NCBI GenBank assembly: GCA_023386855.1
Contig: JAEWIW010000201.1
Location: 1-9,362 of the forward strand
Length of the DNA stretch: 9,362 nt
Origin: Bacteroidota bacterium
Lineage (GTDB): Bacteria; Bacteroidota; Bacteroidia; Chitinophagales; Chitinophagaceae
Direction: 5' to 3'
In this document: piece after piece, positions 5,951 through 9,362 of the stretch
Position numbering within the stretch: position 1 is the first letter of the stretch
Layout of the letters: the number at the start of each line of letters is the position of its first letter
Position numbers and translations under genes: made by a program
The notes under the pieces: model-generated
Seen by the model: only the letters and a program-made list of their open reading frames with translations
The model's database searches: none
Told to the model about the DNA's origin: nothing

Positions 5951-7447
5951 ATGAAAATAATTTCCCGGCCAACATTCCTATTGCTGGTCATCATCTGTAT
6001 TGCCATGAATGGATATTCACAAAATCAACTGGGTGTTTTTGATAGTCATTCAGATATTGGCAACGATGTAAAGCAGGGTTCCGTGGTGTATGATCCTGTT
6101 AATGATCAGTATCTCCTTACCGGATCAGGATACAATATCTGGGCTGATCATGATCAATTTCATTTTGTATATAAAAAACTGAAAGGTGATTTCCTCCTGT
6201 ATAGCCGGGTAAACCTTATTGGGCAGGGTGTTGATCCGCATCGTAAAGCTGGCTGGATGGCCCGTGCATCGCTCGACAGCAATTCAGCGCATGTCAATGC
6301 AGTTGTTCATGGCGATGGGTTAACCTCTCTTCAGTACAGGAAAACAAATGGCGCGCAAACGGAAGAAATAAAATCTTCGCTTACTCACGCCGATATCATA
6401 CAACTTGAAAGAAAGGGTAATACTTATACCATGCGCGTCGCCAAATTCGGTGAACCGTTTGTTCTTTCTTCCATTAAAGATATTGACCTCGGCGATGAAA
6501 TATTCGTAGGCATCTTTGTATGCTCGCATAATGATGCGGTTTTAGAAAGCGCAGTATTCCAGGATGTCCGCCTGGTAAAGCCTGCATCAGATTCGCTGGT
6601 TCCCTACCGACAATACCTTGGGAGCAGTATTGAACTGCTGGATGTGTTTTCGGGGAAAAGAGAGATTGTTTATCAATCGCCAAAATCCTTGCAGGCTCCC
6701 AACTGGGCACCCGATGGAAAAACACTTGTGTATAACAGCGATGGCCTTATTTATACGCTTGACCTTGAAAAGCGCCAGCCAGCAGTCATGAATACTGGCT
6801 CAGTAAAAAATAACAATAATGACCATGTGCTATCCTTCGATGGAAAACAGCTGGGCCTCAGCAGCAGCCTTGGAAAAGAAGGTTCTGTGATCTATACCGT
6901 TCCCATCGGAGGCGGTGAACCAAAGCTCATCACGCCAAAGGGGCCGTCCTACCTTCATGGCTGGTCGCCCGATGGAAAATGGCTAACCTTCACCGGCCAG
7001 CGCAATAACGAATTTGATATTTACCGCGTGCCGGCTGCTGGTGGAAAAGAAGAAAGGCTGACCACGGCAAAAGGGCTGGATGATGGTTCGGAGTATTCTC
7101 CAGACGGCAAGTATATCTATTTCAATTCCAACCGTACCGGCACGATGCAGATATGGAGGATGAAGGCCGATGGTCCGGGCCAGGAAGCTGTGACCCATGG
7201 CGATTTCCACGACTGGTTTCCCCATATTTCCCCCGATGGTAAATGGATCGTATTTCTTTCTTTTTTGAAGGAAGAAGTAGAGCCCGGTGATCACCCATTT
7301 TATAAGCATGTATATTTGCGGATGATGCCGGTTGAAGGCGGCCAACCTAAAGTGATCGCCTATATTTATGGCGGGCAGGGAACGATCAACACCCCATCCT
7401 GGTCGCCCGACAGCAAACGGCTGGCATTTGTGGGTAATTCTGATTAG
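5951..7447 (+). CDS. Secreted TolB-like beta-propeller (PD40 repeat) protein
   Basis: This 498-residue protein has a signal peptide (residues 1-24, FLLLVIICIAMNGYSQ) and two domains. Residues about 28-208 are beta-rich with YNIWADHDQFHFVYKKLKGDFLLYSRV, similar to the concanavalin-like DUF1349-type fold. Residues about 225-495 hold six PD40/WD40-like motifs of the form SPDGKxxxFxS: positions 253, 295 (variant SFDGK), 339, 383, 427 and 485, mostly 44 residues apart, as in a six-bladed propeller. Such proteins are often labelled TolR or TolB family in databases, but there is no Tol operon here and the protein should be periplasmic or exported. No catalytic signature is visible; the propeller probably binds a protein or sugar ligand. 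It starts 21 bp after the slipin stop and has no evident promoter of its own. Confidence 0.88.
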   Translation: MKIISRPTFLLLVIICIAMNGYSQNQLGVFDSHSDIGNDVKQGSVVYDPVNDQYLLTGSGYNIWADHDQFHFVYKKLKGDFLLYSRVNLIGQGVDPHRKAGWMARASLDSNSAHVNAVVHGDGLTSLQYRKTNGAQTEEIKSSLTHADIIQLERKGNTYTMRVAKFGEPFVLSSIKDIDLGDEIFVGIFVCSHNDAVLESAVFQDVRLVKPASDSLVPYRQYLGSSIELLDVFSGKREIVYQSPKSLQAPNWAPDGKTLVYNSDGLIYTLDLEKRQPAVMNTGSVKNNNNDHVLSFDGKQLGLSSSLGKEGSVIYTVPIGGGEPKLITPKGPSYLHGWSPDGKWLTFTGQRNNEFDIYRVPAAGGKEERLTTAKGLDDGSEYSPDGKYIYFNSNRTGTMQIWRMKADGPGQEAVTHGDFHDWFPHISPDGKWIVFLSFLKEEVEPGDHPFYKHVYLRMMPVEGGQPKVIAYIYGGQGTINTPSWSPDSKRLAFVGNSD

Positions 7448-7469
7448 AAAAATTACATCAAACCAAACC

Positions 7470-8012
7470 ATGAGAAAGTCTATAGCCATAGACATGGACA
7501 ATGTTATTGCCGATGTGGAAACGCATTTTATCGATTGGTATGAAAAGCATTTTGGACTAAGGATTGAACGGGAGACCATGGCCGGCAAGCCGGAAATGGA
7601 AGCTTTTCCCGACAGTGAAGCGGTATGGAAGTTCCTGTTTACACCGGGTTTCTTCAGAACGGTCCCGGTAATGGAAGGTTCACAGGAAGTGATACAGCAG
7701 CTGATGGAAGATTACGATGTTTATATTGTCTCCGCGGCCACCGAATTTCCCCAGTCGCTCAATGAAAAAAGGCTGTGGTTAGATGAGCATTTTCCCTTTA
7801 TCTCCTGGCGAAATATGATCTTTTGCGGGGATAAAAGCATCGTCCATACCGATTATATGCTTGATGACCACGAGAAAAACCTCCGGAGTTGCAAGGGAGA
7901 GCCCCTGCTGTATTCTGCGATGCACAATGTAAATGTAAACCATTACCAAAGGCTGAATAACTGGGAAGAAGTGTCAGAATACTTTCAAAAACTGCTAAAA
8001 ACGAGGCAATAA
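7470..8012 (+). CDS. 5'(3')-deoxyribonucleotidase, HAD superfamily
   Basis: This 180-residue protein matches the NT5C (5' nucleotidase, deoxy) family in length and motifs. HAD motif I is AIDMDNVIAD with Asp8 as nucleophile and Asp10 as acid/base; motif II is YIVSAATEFP with Ser88; motif III/IV is Lys122 in CGDKSIVHTDYMLDDHEKNL with Asp132 and Asp133 for Mg2+. The FFRTVPVMEGSQEVIQQL stretch and the aromatic residues in the cap (residues 17-62) are typical of the nucleotide-binding cap. It should remove phosphate from deoxyribonucleoside monophosphates in the cytoplasm and help keep dNTP pools in balance. The ATG at 7470, right after an A/C-rich 22-bp gap, gives motif I at the usual distance from the N terminus; an in-frame longer version would overlap the propeller gene and is rejected. 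Confidence 0.9.
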   Translation: MRKSIAIDMDNVIADVETHFIDWYEKHFGLRIERETMAGKPEMEAFPDSEAVWKFLFTPGFFRTVPVMEGSQEVIQQLMEDYDVYIVSAATEFPQSLNEKRLWLDEHFPFISWRNMIFCGDKSIVHTDYMLDDHEKNLRSCKGEPLLYSAMHNVNVNHYQRLNNWEEVSEYFQKLLKTRQ

Positions 8013-8026
8013 TCCGGTTTCCTGAA

Positions 8027-8042
8027 TGTACTTTTTAGTACA
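8027..8042. promoter_or_regulatory. Inverted repeat upstream of the sufB promoter
   Basis: TGTACT (8027-8032) and AGTACA (8037-8042) form a perfect 6-bp inverted repeat around TTTT. It sits 8 bp before the -7 element, over the -33 position, where a repressor or activator would act. As a hairpin it lies 14 bp past the nucleotidase stop, so a weak terminator is an alternative. No regulator gene for it is in the window. Confidence 0.4.
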
Positions 8043-8050
8043 AATAGTAT

Positions 8051-8058
8051 TACCTTTG
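8051..8058 (+). promoter_or_regulatory. Promoter -7 element of sufB
   Basis: TACCTTTG is an exact match to the Bacteroidota -7 consensus TAnnTTTG, in the 51-bp gap between two genes on the same strand. The -33 side is T-rich (TTTTT at 8032-8036) but not a clear match. The predicted start of transcription is about 8062-8066, which overlaps the first possible ATG of sufB. Confidence 0.6.
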
Positions 8059-8063
8059 CGGGG

Positions 8064-9362
8064 ATGAAACAAGAAATTGATCAACCTCAAAGAAATACTA
8101 TGAATGACGGACTAAGCACTATCGAACAAACCGTGCTAAGTGACTACAAGTATGGCTTTGTGACCGATATTGAAGCAGATGAGGCGCCGAAAGGCCTGAG
8201 TGAGGATATAGTTCGTTTTATTTCAGCAAAGAAGAACGAACCCGAATGGATGCTTGAATGGCGGTTAAAAGCCTATCGGCATTGGCAAAAAATGACTGAA
8301 CCCCATTGGGCCAATATCAATTATCCCGGTGTTGATTTCCAGGATATTATTTATTATTCTGCCCCCAAGCAGAAAGCCAAGCTGAACAGCCTGGATGAAG
8401 TAGATCCCGAGCTTCGTAAGACCTTCGAAAAGCTGGGAATTTCCCTTGATGAGCAGAAACGACTGAGTAATGTTGCCGTTGACGCGGTGATCGACAGTGT
8501 TTCCATTGCTACAACTTTTAAAAAGCAGCTGGCTGAGCAGGGTATTATTTTCTGTTCTATCAGCGAAGCTATCAAGGAGCATCCTGAGCTGGTTAAAAAA
8601 TACATTGGCTCGGTAGTTCCGGTTACGGATAACTTTTATGCCGCGCTGAATTCCGCTGTTTTCAGCGATGGTTCATTCGTATATATTCCCAAAGGCGTTC
8701 GTTGCCCGATGGAATTGTCAACCTATTTCCGGATCAACGCTGAAAACACCGGCCAGTTCGAAAGAACGCTGATCATTGCCGATGAAGGCAGCTATGTAAG
8801 CTACCTGGAAGGTTGTACTGCTCCCATGCGTGACGAGAACCAGATGCATGCTGCCGTGGTGGAACTTATGGCACATGATAACGCCGAGATCAAATATTCA
8901 ACTGTACAAAACTGGTATCCCGGCGATAAAGAGGGGAACGGCGGTATTTATAACTTCGTTACCAAGCGCGGGCTGTGCGCGGGCATCAACTCAAAAATTT
9001 CCTGGACGCAAGTGGAAACCGGTTCAGCCATCACCTGGAAATACCCCAGTGTAATTTTGAAAGGAGATAATTCCATTGGTGAATTCTATTCTGTTGCCGT
9101 AACCAATCACCACCAGCAGGCAGATACCGGCACCAAGATGATGCACCTGGGTAAAAACACCCGAAGCAGGATAGTGTCAAAAGGTATCTCTGCAGGAGTT
9201 AGTAATAACAGTTACCGCGGGCTTGTACATGTGGGAAGAAATGCAACCAATGCCAGGAACTTTTCACAGTGTGATTCCCTGTTGCTGGGCGATAAATGTG
9301 GAGCACATACCTTTCCTTACATTGAAGTAAAGAACAATACTGCGCAGGTTGAACATGAAGCT
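8064..9362 (+). CDS. sufB: SufB, Fe-S cluster scaffold subunit (3' end cut off)
   Basis: The frame is open to the right edge: 433 codons, about 90% of the usual 470-480 residues. SufB with SufC and SufD forms the scaffold on which the SUF pathway builds iron-sulfur clusters in the cytoplasm. Clear family blocks are [21 protein letters not shown] near the N terminus, [41 protein letters not shown], and [19 protein letters not shown] near the end. Cys251 and Cys412 (counted from 8064) are the likely counterparts of the two functionally important cysteines of E. coli SufB. Two starts are possible: ATG 8064, which adds [12 protein letters not shown], and ATG 8100. The promoter position favours 8100, because 8064 would be at the very 5' end of the message. 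sufC, sufD and sufS probably follow outside the window. Confidence 0.97.
   Translation, partial: MKQEIDQPQRNTMNDGLSTIEQTVLSDYKYGFVTDIEADEAPKGLSEDIVRFISAKKNEPEWMLEWRLKAYRHWQKMTEPHWANINYPGVDFQDIIYYSAPKQKAKLNSLDEVDPELRKTFEKLGISLDEQKRLSNVAVDAVIDSVSIATTFKKQLAEQGIIFCSISEAIKEHPELVKKYIGSVVPVTDNFYAALNSAVFSDGSFVYIPKGVRCPMELSTYFRINAENTGQFERTLIIADEGSYVSYLEGCTAPMRDENQMHAAVVELMAHDNAEIKYSTVQNWYPGDKEGNGGIYNFVTKRGLCAGINSKISWTQVETGSAITWKYPSVILKGDNSIGEFYSVAVTNHHQQADTGTKMMHLGKNTRSRIVSKGISAGVSNNSYRGLVHVGRNATNARNFSQCDSLLLGDKCGAHTFPYIEVKNNTAQVEHEA

Noticed and set aside
7433..7457. AT-rich inverted repeat around the propeller gene stop (GTAATT ... AATTAC)
   Set aside because: The stem is only A/T apart from one pair at the base and has a long loop, so it is not a credible terminator.

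Overview
The window looks like chromosomal DNA of a Bacteroidota bacterium, most likely of the Chitinophagaceae or a close relative. The evidence is a moderately AT-rich sequence, a C-terminal type IX secretion (T9SS) sorting domain, a -7 promoter element of the TAnnTTTG type in front of sufB, almost no Shine-Dalgarno sequences, and protein sequences typical of that group. The taxonomic call is inference; no marker gene was searched.

Region 1 (1-2140, plus strand) holds the tail of an unidentified gene, a lipoprotein of unknown function, an ECF sigma factor, and a single-pass membrane protein that is probably its anti-sigma factor. Spacing is tight (22 bp, 5 bp, then a 1-nt TAATG overlap), so this reads as one transcription unit. 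It ends in a strong hairpin that contains the last stop codon and also serves the gene converging from the other side.

Region 2 (2200-3432, minus strand) is one secreted protein with a signal peptide, a fibronectin-like domain and a T9SS sorting tail. Region 3 (3433-3855) is a 423-bp divergent intergenic stretch. It carries a GC-rich duplicated repeat with hairpin potential, built largely from the hexamer CGGTCC.

Region 4 (3856-8012, plus strand) is a close-packed run: an NfeD-type membrane serine protease, its usual partner slipin (SPFH/stomatin family), a secreted six-repeat TolB-like beta-propeller protein, and a 5'(3')-deoxyribonucleotidase. The nfeD frame is cut by an in-frame TAG exactly between the protease domain and the membrane/OB part, although the frame after it is fully conserved. 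Protease and slipin are a known functional pair in membrane quality control. The roles of the last two genes in the run are not evident from context.

Region 5 (8013-9362) has a good promoter with an inverted repeat just upstream, followed by sufB, which runs off the window and probably opens a SUF iron-sulfur cluster assembly operon. The most noteworthy points are the interrupted nfeD, the repeat element, and the palindrome at the sufB promoter. I do not see a clearly new multi-gene system here.
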